Shown here: positions 1-9,174 of the stretch, one piece after another
How the letters are laid out: each line of letters opens with the position of its first letter
How positions within the stretch are numbered: position 1 is the first letter of the stretch
Source: Bacillota bacterium
Lineage (GTDB): Bacteria > Bacillota > Clostridia > Christensenellales > Aristaeellaceae
Length of the DNA stretch: 15,436 nt
Direction of reading: 5' to 3'
NCBI GenBank assembly: GCA_023459675.1
Contig: JAEWTC010000024.1
Location: forward strand, 1-15,436
Position numbers and translations under genes: made by a program
The notes under the pieces: generated by a model
Seen by the model: only the letters and a program-made list of their open reading frames with translations
Told to the model about the DNA's origin: nothing
Database searches by the model: none

Positions 1-779
1 TGGAGCAGGCCATGCAGGCGCACGCCGTGCCCAAGTGGGCCATCGAAAGCTGCCAGAAAATACAGTATATGTTCCCGCGCAGCCACGCCGCGGCCTACGT
101 CATCATGGCGCTGCGCGTGGCGTGGTATAAGGTGCACGAGCCGCTTTCCTACTATGCGGCCTATTTTTCCGTGCGCGCCAACGGGTTTGACGCCGCTACC
201 ATGCTTGTGCCCATGCAAACCGTGCGCGAGCGCGTGAAGGCCATCCTCGAGCGGGAGGACCGCATGAACCCCACCGAGGAGCGGGAGAAAAACGCCCTGC
301 ACATGATTTTGGAAATGAACCTGCGCGGCTTTACGCTGCTGCCCGTGCACCTGTATAAAAGCGATAAGAAGAATTTCCTCATCGAAGGAAGCGGCCTGCG
401 CTGCCCGTTTCTCTCCATCAACGGCTTCCCCGAAGCCATTGCCGACAGCATTATTGCCGAGCGCGCGGCTTTGCCCGCCGCCCCGCTTCCCGGCGATAAT
501 TCCGCTTCGGCCGCTTTGCCACACGATACGCCGGCTGCTTCCGATCCGCTTTCCGGCGAAGATGCCGCTTCGGACGAACTGCCGTACGGCGCCGCGGCGC
601 AGCCCGCCCCCGCCGGGGATCTACCGCCCGCGTTCCGCCGCTTCCTTTCCGTGGAAGACCTCAGAAGCCGCACCCGCGCGGGCGAAGCGGTGATCGAGAT
701 GCTCAAAAAGCAAGGCGCGCTGGAAGACCTGGCGGAATCAAGCCAGATTGACCTGTTTTCGATGCTCGGCGGGCAGTAA
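1..779 (+). CDS. polC: DNA polymerase III, PolC-type alpha subunit, C-terminal part (5' truncated by window)
   Basis: This is the C-terminal 258 residues of the Gram-positive replicative polymerase PolC; the exonuclease and catalytic palm lie before the window. Codons are read from base 3. Family-typical stretches are visible: the IQYMFPRSHAAAYV segment, RVAWYKVHEPLSYYAAYFSVR, a short hairpin-helix stretch ending in IADSIIAERA, and the closing FLSVEDLRSRT and SSQIDLFSMLG segments that match the usual PolC tail. In ordinary PolC the helix-hairpin-helix stretch runs almost directly into FLSxEDL. Here about 55 residues rich in Ala, Pro, Asp and Ser are inserted between them (about 470-640), containing an imperfect 21-residue tandem repeat. 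The reading frame stays open and the conserved tail resumes, so this is an inserted linker and not a frameshift. A terminator follows 71 bases after the stop. Identification is firm; the linker's role is unknown. Confidence 0.95.
   Translation, partial: EQAMQAHAVPKWAIESCQKIQYMFPRSHAAAYVIMALRVAWYKVHEPLSYYAAYFSVRANGFDAATMLVPMQTVRERVKAILEREDRMNPTEEREKNALHMILEMNLRGFTLLPVHLYKSDKKNFLIEGSGLRCPFLSINGFPEAIADSIIAERAALPAAPLPGDNSASAALPHDTPAASDPLSGEDAASDELPYGAAAQPAPAGDLPPAFRRFLSVEDLRSRTRAGEAVIEMLKKQGALEDLAESSQIDLFSMLGGQ
483..608 (+). repeat. Imperfect 63-bp (21-codon) tandem duplication inside polC
   Basis: Two units, 483-545 and 546-608, begin with similar DNA (ccgcttcccggcgataat against ccgctttccggcgaagat, then a shared ccgcttcgg) and encode PLPGDNSASAALP and PLSGEDAASDELP in the same frame. 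The first 38 bases or so of each unit are most alike; the second halves have diverged. The 63-bp period keeps the frame. Together they form most of the low-complexity linker in the PolC tail. Confidence 0.7.
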
Positions 780-850
780 CGCTTGCAGCCGGGATATCGT
801 CGCGCTCTCTTCCGGCTTCCGTCCATTCTCCGATTGAGCCTCATTCCTCT

Positions 851-884
851 CCCGCCTGCCGTTTGTTGCACAGGCGGGTTTCTT
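851..884 (+). terminator. Rho-independent terminator of polC
   Basis: The stem CCCGCCTG (851-858) pairs perfectly with CAGGCGGG (871-878) around a 12-base loop and is followed by TTTCTT (879-884). It lies 71 bases past the polC stop on the same strand. Confidence 0.8.
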
Positions 885-1578
885 ACGGTTCCGCTCGCCG
901 CGCCGGGGGAACCGCTTGCCGGTTTATCAATTCGGGGGCTAGGATCAACTCTGGCCTCCCGCCGTTTTGGCCGCCGTTCCGTGTTCTCGCTGTTTCGGCC
1001 TCCCGCCGTTCCAGCTACCGTTTCGCGTTCCCGCTGTTTCAGCCTCGCGCCGTTTCGACCTCCCGTTGTTTCGACTTCCCGCCGTTCTGGCTACCGTCGG
1101 CTATCCACTCCCGTTGGACATCGGCTTCTACCCCTCCCGCCGCTCTGCGCTCCCGCCCCCGCCATTAGCGTTTCTTAGAGCGGAGCGTGGGGTTCATCCG
1201 ATCGGCGCGGGGCAGTTCGTGTACCCGGGGGGGATGCGGTGCCGCTTTTTGCCCTGCGGGACAAATTTTACCCGATCACAAACAAAAAGTTGCATCTTTT
1301 TACCCGTCCGGGGGCATTTGAAACGTTAAATTTTCTGATTTTGTTATTCGATAATTTTATATCGATAAGAATAGTATAAAATAATCAATGAAACCGTTAT
1401 ACGGCAAGGGATTGCTCTTGTATTTTACAAAAAAACGGGAATATCCGGCGCAATCCGGAGAAATTAAAAGAAGCAAATCATACAAAAAATCAAGCAAAAC
1501 CAGCACGGTTCGCCCGGAGACGAATGCCAACAGTACCGCAAAGAAACAATCAATCCACTTTATTTTTCTACGTGTTTT
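885..1578. other. Gene-free intergenic region between polC and the hydrogenase operon
   Basis: I see no convincing gene on either strand. Bases 885-1180 are pyrimidine-rich on the plus strand and built of degenerate repeats. The open frames there are overlapping and composed almost only of Arg, Ser, Pro and Phe, as expected of such sequence. Composition changes sharply near 1310: 1310-1630 is AT-rich and includes a small dyad, TCGATA-N6-TATCGA (1348-1353 and 1360-1365), and a short TCCGG-N6-CCGGA inverted repeat (about 1443-1458). A weak TATAAA-like box lies near 1375. The functional promoter for the downstream operon is annotated separately at 1579-1587. Confidence 0.6.
984..1096 (+). repeat. 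Degenerate pyrimidine-rich short repeats
   Basis: Several variants of cgctgtttcggcctcccgcc recur: 988-1007 and 1032-1051 (44 bases apart) are near copies. The block tcccgccgttccagctaccg (1001-1020) recurs as tcccgccgttctggctaccg (1077-1096), 76 bases apart. Spacing is irregular and there is no constant unit, so this is a decayed simple-sequence array and not a CRISPR. Confidence 0.6.
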
Positions 1579-1587
1579 TGCTATAAT
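1579..1587 (+). promoter_or_regulatory. Extended -10 promoter of the hydrogenase operon
   Basis: TGCTATAAT is a perfect extended -10 element (TGn plus TATAAT at 1582-1587) in AT-rich DNA. No good -35 box is visible at 16-18 bases upstream, which is acceptable for extended -10 promoters. The predicted start near 1594 leaves a leader of about 66 bases before the hydC ATG at 1660. Confidence 0.7.
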
Positions 1588-1592
1588 ACATT

Positions 1593-1610
1593 TCGTTATT
1601 AAATTAACAA
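1593..1610 (+). promoter_or_regulatory. Probable Rex (NADH/NAD+ redox sensor) operator
   Basis: The 18-base TCGTTATTAAATTAACAA matches the clostridial Rex consensus as I remember it, TTGTTAA-N4-TTAACAA, at 12 of 14 specified positions; the right half-site is perfect. It sits at the predicted transcription start just after the extended -10 box, where a bound repressor would block initiation. Rex represses fermentation and hydrogenase genes in clostridia when NADH is low, so the position and target gene fit. Confidence 0.55.
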
Positions 1611-1659
1611 TGAACCATAAAACTATCTTATGGCAATTCATCGGATCGGGAGTGAGTGC

Positions 1660-2183
1660 ATGGAGGGGAAAACGGTGGCCGCAACCAAAGCGGGCTGCGC
1701 GAACTGCAGCACGGAACAGTTTTCGGAAATCGCGAACATCATTGATCTGTACAAGGACAAGGAAGGTAGCCTCATCCAGGTGCTGCACCGCGCGCAGGAG
1801 CTTTACGGGTATCTGCCGCTGGAACTGCAGTCCTTCATCGCCGACGGCATGGGCTTGCCGCTGAGCGAGGTCTCGGGCGTGGTGACGTTCTACTCCTTCT
1901 TCTCCACCAAGCCCCGCGGCAAGCACACCCTCCGCATTTGCATGGGTACGGCGTGCTATGTGCGCGGCGGCAAAAAGCTGGTGGATACGCTGCAGGACAC
2001 CCTGGGCATCAAAATCGGCGATACCACTTCGGACGGCCTGTTTACGTTCGAGGTGGCCCGCTGCATCGGCGCGTGCGGGCTTGCCCCCGCCATCATGGTG
2101 GACGATACGGTGTACAAGCAAGTCACCCCCAACAAGCTCAAGGCAATTCTCGCGGAATACCGTAAAAAAGAGGTGAGCGTGTG

Positions 2184-2184
<1 letters not shown>
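1660..2184 (+). CDS. hydC: NuoE/HydC-like thioredoxin-fold [2Fe-2S] subunit of [FeFe] hydrogenase
   Basis: This 174-residue cytosolic electron-transfer subunit resembles NuoE of complex I, HydC of bifurcating hydrogenases and HndA. After a helical N-terminal part (residues 20-85, including ELYGYLPLEL and VVTFYSFF), the thioredoxin-like domain carries the four cluster ligands: C94 and C99 in CMGTACYVRGG, C135 and C139 in CIGACGLAP. An additional CxxC pair (C13, C16) lies near the N-terminus. I chose the ATG at 1660 because GGGAG ends 7 bases before it; the in-frame ATG at 1630 has no ribosome binding site. The stop overlaps the next start (TGATG), so translation is coupled with hydB. In related enzymes this subunit docks on the FMN subunit. 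It is the first gene after the Rex-type operator. Confidence 0.92.
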
Positions 2185-5276
<3,092 letters not shown>

Positions 5277-5277
5277 C

Positions 5278-7092
5278 ATGGCGACCGTAACGATTAACGG
5301 GCTCAAGGCCACCGTACCCGACGATAGTACCATTTTGAAGGCTGCCAAGAGCGTCGGTATCCACATTCCCACGCTGTGCAACATGGGAGACGTGCATACG
5401 TTCGGCTCCTGCCGCATCTGCGTGGTGGAGGTGGAGGGCGCGAAAACCCTGCAGGCGTCCTGCCTTGCCAAGGTGCGCGACGGCATGGTAATCCACACCA
5501 ACTCCGCCAAGGTGCGCAAGGCGCGCCGGGTGCTTTACGAGCTGCTGCTTTCCGACCACGATAAGGAATGCCTCACCTGTACCCGCTCCCGCACGTGCGA
5601 GCTGAAGGCGCTGGGCGAAACCCTGGGCGTGATGGAAACCCGCTTCGAGGGTGAGCACGTTTCTCCCCTGGAGGACGTATCCGTATCCATCACCCGCGAT
5701 ATGGGCAAGTGCATCCTGTGCCGCCGCTGCGTAACCGCCTGCAATAACATTCAGAATACCGGCGTTTTAAACGCCCAGAACCGCGGGTTTGACACCGTGA
5801 TCGCCCCCGCCATGGAAAGCCCGCTGGGCACCGCAAGCTGCGTGTTCTGCGGCCAGTGCACCGTGGTGTGCCCCACCGGCGCCCTGCGGGAAACCGACGC
5901 CACCCACAAGGTGTGGAGCATGCTTGATTCGGGCAAGCGCACCGTGGTGCAGGTCGCCCCGGCCATCCGCGTAGCCATCGGCGAGGAATTCGGCCTGGCG
6001 CCGGGCGCACAGGTCACCGGCAAGCTGGCGGCGGCGCTGCGCGCCATGGGCTTTACCGACGTGTTCGACACCAACTTCACCGCCGACCTCACCATCATCG
6101 AGGAAGGCACGGAATTCCTCTCCCGCGTGAAGGCCGCGCTCACCGGCGGCGAAGCGACGCTGCCGATGATCACCTCCTGCTCGCCGGGCTGGATCAAGTT
6201 CATCGAGCACCATTATCCCGACCGGCTCCAGAACCTTTCCACCTGCAAGTCCCCGCACATGATGCTGGGCGCGCTTGCGAAATCCTTCTACGCGGAGCAG
6301 GTGAACGTGAAGCCGGAGGACATGTACGTGGTTTCCGTCATGCCCTGCACGGCCAAGAAGTTTGAAATCAACCGCCACGAGATGATGAACAACGGCGTGC
6401 CCAACGTGGACGCGGTATTAACCACGCGCGAGCTTGGGCAGATGATCCGCGAGGCGGGCATCGATTTCAACGCATTACCCGACGCGGAGTTTGACAACCC
6501 CCTGGGGCTTTCCACCGGCGCGGCCGATATCTTCGGCGTCACCGGCGGCGTGATGGAAGCGGCGCTGCGCACGGTGTACGAGCTTGTCACCGGCCGGGAG
6601 CTGCCCTTTGATAAACTGCACGTCGCCCCGATCGTGGGCCTGGCGCAGATCAAGGAAGCCGCCGTCACCATTGAAGATCCCCTGCCTGCGTACGACTTCT
6701 TGAAGGGCGTCACCGTGCGCGTTGCCGTAACCAGCGGCACCGAGGGCGCTACCGTGCTGATGGAGCAGATCGAAAACGGCACCTCGCCCTACCACTTCAT
6801 CGAGGTCATGGGCTGCCCCAACGGCTGCATCATGGGCGGCGGCCAGCCCCGTTCCAACGATCCCGACGTGAAGATGAAGCGGCTGAAGGGCCTCTACTCC
6901 GAGGACGAGAGTAAAACCCTGCGCAAATCCCACGAGAACCCCTTCATTACCAAGCTCTACGCCGATTTCCTTGGCACGCCCAACGGCCATCTGGCGCACG
7001 AGCTGCTGCACACCCACTACACCAAGCGCGGCATGGAAAACCGCCTGGCGGACCAGGCCGTGGTAGCCAAGGAAGCCATGCCCAAGGTTTGA
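5278..7092 (+). CDS. hydA: [FeFe] hydrogenase catalytic subunit (HydA/HndD type)
   Basis: This 604-residue enzyme interconverts protons and H2. N-terminal clusters: plant-type [2Fe-2S] (C34, C45, C48, C62); His-ligated NuoG-type [4Fe-4S] (H94, C98, C101, C107); two ferredoxin [4Fe-4S] clusters (C145, C148, C151, C155 and C188, C191, C194, C198). The H-cluster domain has L1 as TSCSPGW (299-305), L2 as MPCTAKKFE (355-363) and L3 as EVMGCPNGCIMGGGQP with C513 and C517. A small-subunit-like tail (SHENPFITKLYADFLG) closes it. Canonical L1 is TSCCPGW; here the second Cys is Ser. I believe Ser also occurs in HndD-like relatives, but have not verified this. There is no C-terminal [2Fe-2S] extension as in the longest HydA forms. 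ATG at 5278 has AGGAGA 7 bases upstream and starts one base after the hydB stop, so the three genes form one operon. Maturation genes hydEFG are not in the window. Confidence 0.96.
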   Translation: MATVTINGLKATVPDDSTILKAAKSVGIHIPTLCNMGDVHTFGSCRICVVEVEGAKTLQASCLAKVRDGMVIHTNSAKVRKARRVLYELLLSDHDKECLTCTRSRTCELKALGETLGVMETRFEGEHVSPLEDVSVSITRDMGKCILCRRCVTACNNIQNTGVLNAQNRGFDTVIAPAMESPLGTASCVFCGQCTVVCPTGALRETDATHKVWSMLDSGKRTVVQVAPAIRVAIGEEFGLAPGAQVTGKLAAALRAMGFTDVFDTNFTADLTIIEEGTEFLSRVKAALTGGEATLPMITSCSPGWIKFIEHHYPDRLQNLSTCKSPHMMLGALAKSFYAEQVNVKPEDMYVVSVMPCTAKKFEINRHEMMNNGVPNVDAVLTTRELGQMIREAGIDFNALPDAEFDNPLGLSTGAADIFGVTGGVMEAALRTVYELVTGRELPFDKLHVAPIVGLAQIKEAAVTIEDPLPAYDFLKGVTVRVAVTSGTEGATVLMEQIENGTSPYHFIEVMGCPNGCIMGGGQPRSNDPDVKMKRLKGLYSEDESKTLRKSHENPFITKLYADFLGTPNGHLAHELLHTHYTKRGMENRLADQAVVAKEAMPKV

Positions 7093-7188
7093 CCAGCCAG
7101 TCCATAAAGGCCAATCTGCTGTGTCAACTGCAAGCGGTAAAAGGCATCACATACGAGTGTGTAAGCTCAATCCGTCCATTATACTGTC

Positions 7189-7219
7189 GTGGCACGTGCA
7201 ACCCGCACGTGCCACTTTG
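7189..7219 (+). terminator. Hairpin, probable terminator of the hydrogenase operon
   Basis: GTGGCACGTGC (7189-7199) pairs perfectly with GCACGTGCCAC (7205-7215) around a 5-base loop, giving an 11-bp stem followed by TTTGT. It lies 97 bases past the hydA stop. The T-tract is short, so efficiency is uncertain. Confidence 0.55.
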
Positions 7220-7244
7220 TAGTATGTCTCAATCTCAGTTCGTT

Positions 7245-7275
7245 ATATGCTTCGCATATGTACCCACCGGGTACA
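7245..7275. repeat. Two adjacent inverted repeats
   Basis: ATATGC-TTC-GCATAT (7245-7259) is directly followed by TGTACCC-ACC-GGGTACA (7259-7275). The second contains the same TACCC/GGGTA half-sites as the hip operators downstream but with a 3-base instead of a 4-base centre, so it may be a diverged relative or coincidence. Confidence 0.5.
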
Positions 7276-7527
7276 CACGCACGTCCATTGCCTTTTATCG
7301 CTCTTGTTTTCGTGCATATTGTCCCTTCTGAACAGGCTGGAGCATGCTGAAAATACCCAATCTGGCCCATACTCCCGTGAAAGGCAATCTTGCGCGGAGC
7401 TTTGCGTTGCGCCGTGTGATGACAGGCAGGGTTGGACGTTTGAATTTGATGCCGACGATTGTCAGTGATTGCGGCATAGAATATTCAGTATACCCTAGGA
7501 GCATGGTGTTTTAGGAAGTTGCCAGAA

Positions 7528-7664
7528 ACCCCGAAAGGGTATAATATATGCGCGATGAGTAGATTGTATACCCGATATGGTATAATAAAGAATGGATGTC
7601 ATTAATAAATACCCGATAGGGTACGAAAGTGGGTATTGCCCTTGACAATCGCCCCGATAGGGTA
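7528..7664. promoter_or_regulatory. Four HipB-type operators at exact 41-bp spacing
   Basis: A 14-base near-palindrome TACCC-GATA-GGGTA occurs four times: 7528-7541 (ACCCCGAAAGGGTA), 7569-7582 (TACCCGATATGGTA), 7610-7623 (TACCCGATAGGGTA, perfect) and 7651-7664 (GCCCCGATAGGGTA). Successive starts are exactly 41 bases apart, close to four helical turns, so all sites face nearly the same side of the DNA. The last fills the spacer between the -35 and -10 boxes of the hip promoter. The obvious ligand is the HTH protein encoded immediately downstream, acting as autorepressor. E. coli hipBA is also controlled by several HipB operators; the motif here differs. Confidence 0.85.
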
Positions 7665-7670
7665 TATACT
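7642..7670 (+). promoter_or_regulatory. Promoter of the hip operon
   Basis: A perfect -35 TTGACA (7642-7647) and -10 TATACT (7665-7670) are separated by 17 bases. The fourth operator lies inside the spacer. The predicted start falls at about 7677, which is the hipB ATG, so the transcript is expected to be leaderless. Confidence 0.88.
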
Positions 7671-7676
7671 GTCCGC

Positions 7677-7880
7677 ATGAATAAGATTGCAGAGTATATC
7701 AAAGCCAATCGGAAGGCCGCGGGTCTGACGCAGGAGGAGTTTGCCCTGCGCTCCGGCCTGGGCCTGCGTTTTGTGCGGGAATTGGAGCAGGGAAAGCTTA
7801 CGGTGCGTATGGACAAAGTAAACCAAGCGCTTGCCATGTTTGGGATGGAGGCTGTGCCGGGAAGGAAAGATGGAAAGTGA
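7677..7880 (+). CDS. hipB: HipB-like helix-turn-helix antitoxin and autorepressor
   Basis: This 67-residue XRE/HTH protein resembles HipB. The helix-turn-helix covers about residues 17-38 (LTQEEFALRSGLGLRFVREL) and is followed by a typical short dimer helix and GMEAV strand. It should bind the four palindromes directly upstream and repress its operon. I chose the ATG at 7677: an in-frame GTG at 7629 would place the promoter inside the coding region. No Shine-Dalgarno sequence is possible if transcription starts at the ATG, so initiation is probably leaderless. The stop overlaps the GTG of the next gene (GTGA). Position first in a hipB-hipS-hipT set supports the name. It is short for the family, lacking the C-terminal tail of E. 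coli HipB. Confidence 0.85.
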   Translation: MNKIAEYIKANRKAAGLTQEEFALRSGLGLRFVRELEQGKLTVRMDKVNQALAMFGMEAVPGRKDGK

Positions 7881-8209
7881 CAGCAGTCTTTCGAACCGCT
7901 TATGTCTATGTGAGAAACGTCTTTGCCGGAGAGCTTCGGCAGACCGACGAAGGATATGCGTTCGTCTATAATGCGGACTATCTTGCCCTGCCCGGCGCTG
8001 CTGCGGTATCGCTTACGCTGCCGTTACGGCAGGAAGCCTATTTGTCTCAAACATTGTTTTCCTTTTTTGACGGGCTGATCCCGGAGGGGTGGCTGCTTGC
8101 CGTGGTTGTGCGCAACTGGAAATTGGAACTGAACGATCGGTTCGGGTTGCTGCTGGTCGCCTGCCGTGATTGCATTGGCAATGTGAGCATCCGGGAGGTG
8201 CGGGAATGA
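7877..8209 (+). CDS. hipS: HipS-like protein (HipA N-terminal subdomain as a separate antitoxin)
   Basis: This 110-residue protein matches only the N-terminal subdomain of HipA kinases: a beta-rich start (AYVYVRNVFAGELRQTDEGYAFVY), the conserved VSLTLPLRQE, and FFDGLIPEGWLL. In E. coli O127 HipBST this domain exists as the separate protein HipS, which inhibits the kinase by placing a tryptophan in its active site; W72 in LIPEGW is the likely equivalent (recalled knowledge, alignment not run). The GTG at 7877 overlaps the hipB stop by 4 bases, and the stop overlaps the hipT ATG (ATGA), so all three genes are translationally coupled. This is not a frameshifted HipA, because the next gene has its own ribosome binding site and its own Cys-rich N-terminus. 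Confidence 0.83.
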   Translation: MTAVFRTAYVYVRNVFAGELRQTDEGYAFVYNADYLALPGAAAVSLTLPLRQEAYLSQTLFSFFDGLIPEGWLLAVVVRNWKLELNDRFGLLLVACRDCIGNVSIREVRE

Positions 8210-9156
8210 ATTGCCTTTGCTGCGGGAAACCCCTGTTGGAAGATACGAACAGGGCCGGTTGGCATCAAAGCTGTATCAAACGCTTTTTCGGCACGAAAGA
8301 GCTGCCGCAGTTGGATTTGTCGGAGCAGGCGCTGGAAGAACTGGCAAACGAGAGCACCCGAAAGGGGCATACGGTTCCCGGCGCGCAAAAAAAACTCTCC
8401 CTGCACCTGATGCCGCAGGGATTGCCGCGGCTGACTTTGGTGGATACTCCCGCCGGATACATCCTCAAGCCCCAGGCGAAGAAGTTTGCCGCGCTTCCGG
8501 AAGCTGAATACCTCGTGATGTGCATGGCGGATGCCTGCGGCCTCGCAACCGTGCCGCACGCCCTGGTGCAGGCCGGGGTTGAACTTGCTTACATCACAAA
8601 GCGGGTCGATCGCATCATTTTCCCCGGCAAGCCTGTGCGCATGCTTGCTATGGAGGATTTTTGCCAGCTGGATTACCGCCTGACCGCGGACAAATACCGC
8701 GGTTCCTATGAGCGTTGCGCGAAAATCGTACAGCGCTATTCCGTAAGGCCGGGCTTAGATCTGAGCGAGCTGTATCTGCTGCTGGTCTTTTCGTTTCTCA
8801 CTGGCAACTCCGATATGCACCTGAAAAACTTCTCTTTGATCGAAACGGACGAGGGCAGCGGGCAATATGTGCTTTCCCCCGCATATGATTTGCTGCCGGT
8901 CAACGTGATCATGCCGGAGGATACGGAGGAGTTCGCGCTTTCGATGAACGGCAAGAAGACGAATATTCGCCGGAAGGATTTTCTGGCTTTCGCCAGTGCG
9001 TGCGGGATCGATCGCAAACCGGCGGAGAAGATGCTGGACAGAATGGTTTCCATGCAGCCCCGCTTTGCAGATATGATTCGGGAATCTATATTGCCGGAGA
9101 ACCTGAAAACTGCTTTTGCAGCACTTCTTGCTGCCCGTGCCGGGAGCATCCAATAG
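8206..9156 (+). CDS. hipT: HipT-like serine/threonine kinase toxin
   Basis: This 316-residue HipA-C-terminal-type kinase has a small N-terminal Cys motif (CLCC, then HQSC, residues 3-23), a Gly-rich loop HTVPGAQKKLSL (55-66), a probable ATP lysine in YILKP (K88), the catalytic segment GNSDMHLKNF with D203 and N208, and the metal-binding DLL (D228). In E. coli HipT the loop starts Ser-Ile-Ser and both serines are autophosphorylated; here it reads Thr-Val-Pro (56-58), so only T56 could serve. The E. coli enzyme phosphorylates tryptophanyl-tRNA synthetase and stops growth; the target here is unknown. ATG at 8206 has GGGAGG 8 bases upstream and overlaps the hipS stop. HipS and HipB are the likely neutralisers. 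No terminator follows directly, so transcripts may run on into the repeat region. Confidence 0.9.
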   Translation: MNCLCCGKPLLEDTNRAGWHQSCIKRFFGTKELPQLDLSEQALEELANESTRKGHTVPGAQKKLSLHLMPQGLPRLTLVDTPAGYILKPQAKKFAALPEAEYLVMCMADACGLATVPHALVQAGVELAYITKRVDRIIFPGKPVRMLAMEDFCQLDYRLTADKYRGSYERCAKIVQRYSVRPGLDLSELYLLLVFSFLTGNSDMHLKNFSLIETDEGSGQYVLSPAYDLLPVNVIMPEDTEEFALSMNGKKTNIRRKDFLAFASACGIDRKPAEKMLDRMVSMQPRFADMIRESILPENLKTAFAALLAARAGSIQ

Positions 9157-9174
9157 CGAACTGCAACTGAAATG

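Larger units (their letters stand above)
7093..7518. other. Gene-free, AT-richer region after hydA with several hairpins
   Basis: No convincing gene is visible here. Composition drops visibly in GC relative to the hydrogenase operon and stays lower through the hip genes, which suggests a transferred island. It contains the hairpin at 7189-7219 and two further adjacent inverted repeats at 7245-7275 (annotated separately). A lone TACCC half-site (7491-7495) precedes the phased hip operators. Short open frames (7247-7468 plus; 7295-7504 minus) have no ribosome binding site or recognisable motif. Confidence 0.55.

Noticed and set aside
783..1329. Overlapping plus-strand open frames after polC
   Set aside because: Three overlapping frames with Arg/Ser/Pro/Phe-only composition arise from pyrimidine-rich repeats and lie after a terminator.
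1357..1600. Hydrophobic minus-strand open frame upstream of hydC
   Set aside because: Its hydrophobicity comes from AT-rich DNA, it continues into the antisense of hydC, and it has no ribosome binding site at its start.
7247..7504. Small open frames on both strands before the hip operators
   Set aside because: No ribosome binding site, no recognised motif, and they overlap each other on opposite strands.
7528..7664. CRISPR array
   Set aside because: Repeats are only 14 bases with variable ends, the intervals include promoter boxes, and no cas genes are present.
7877..9156. hipA broken by a frameshift
   Set aside because: The second gene has its own ATG, GGGAGG site and family-specific Cys-containing N-terminus, and the ATGA overlap is typical of coupled genes, so a natural HipS/HipT pair is the better reading.
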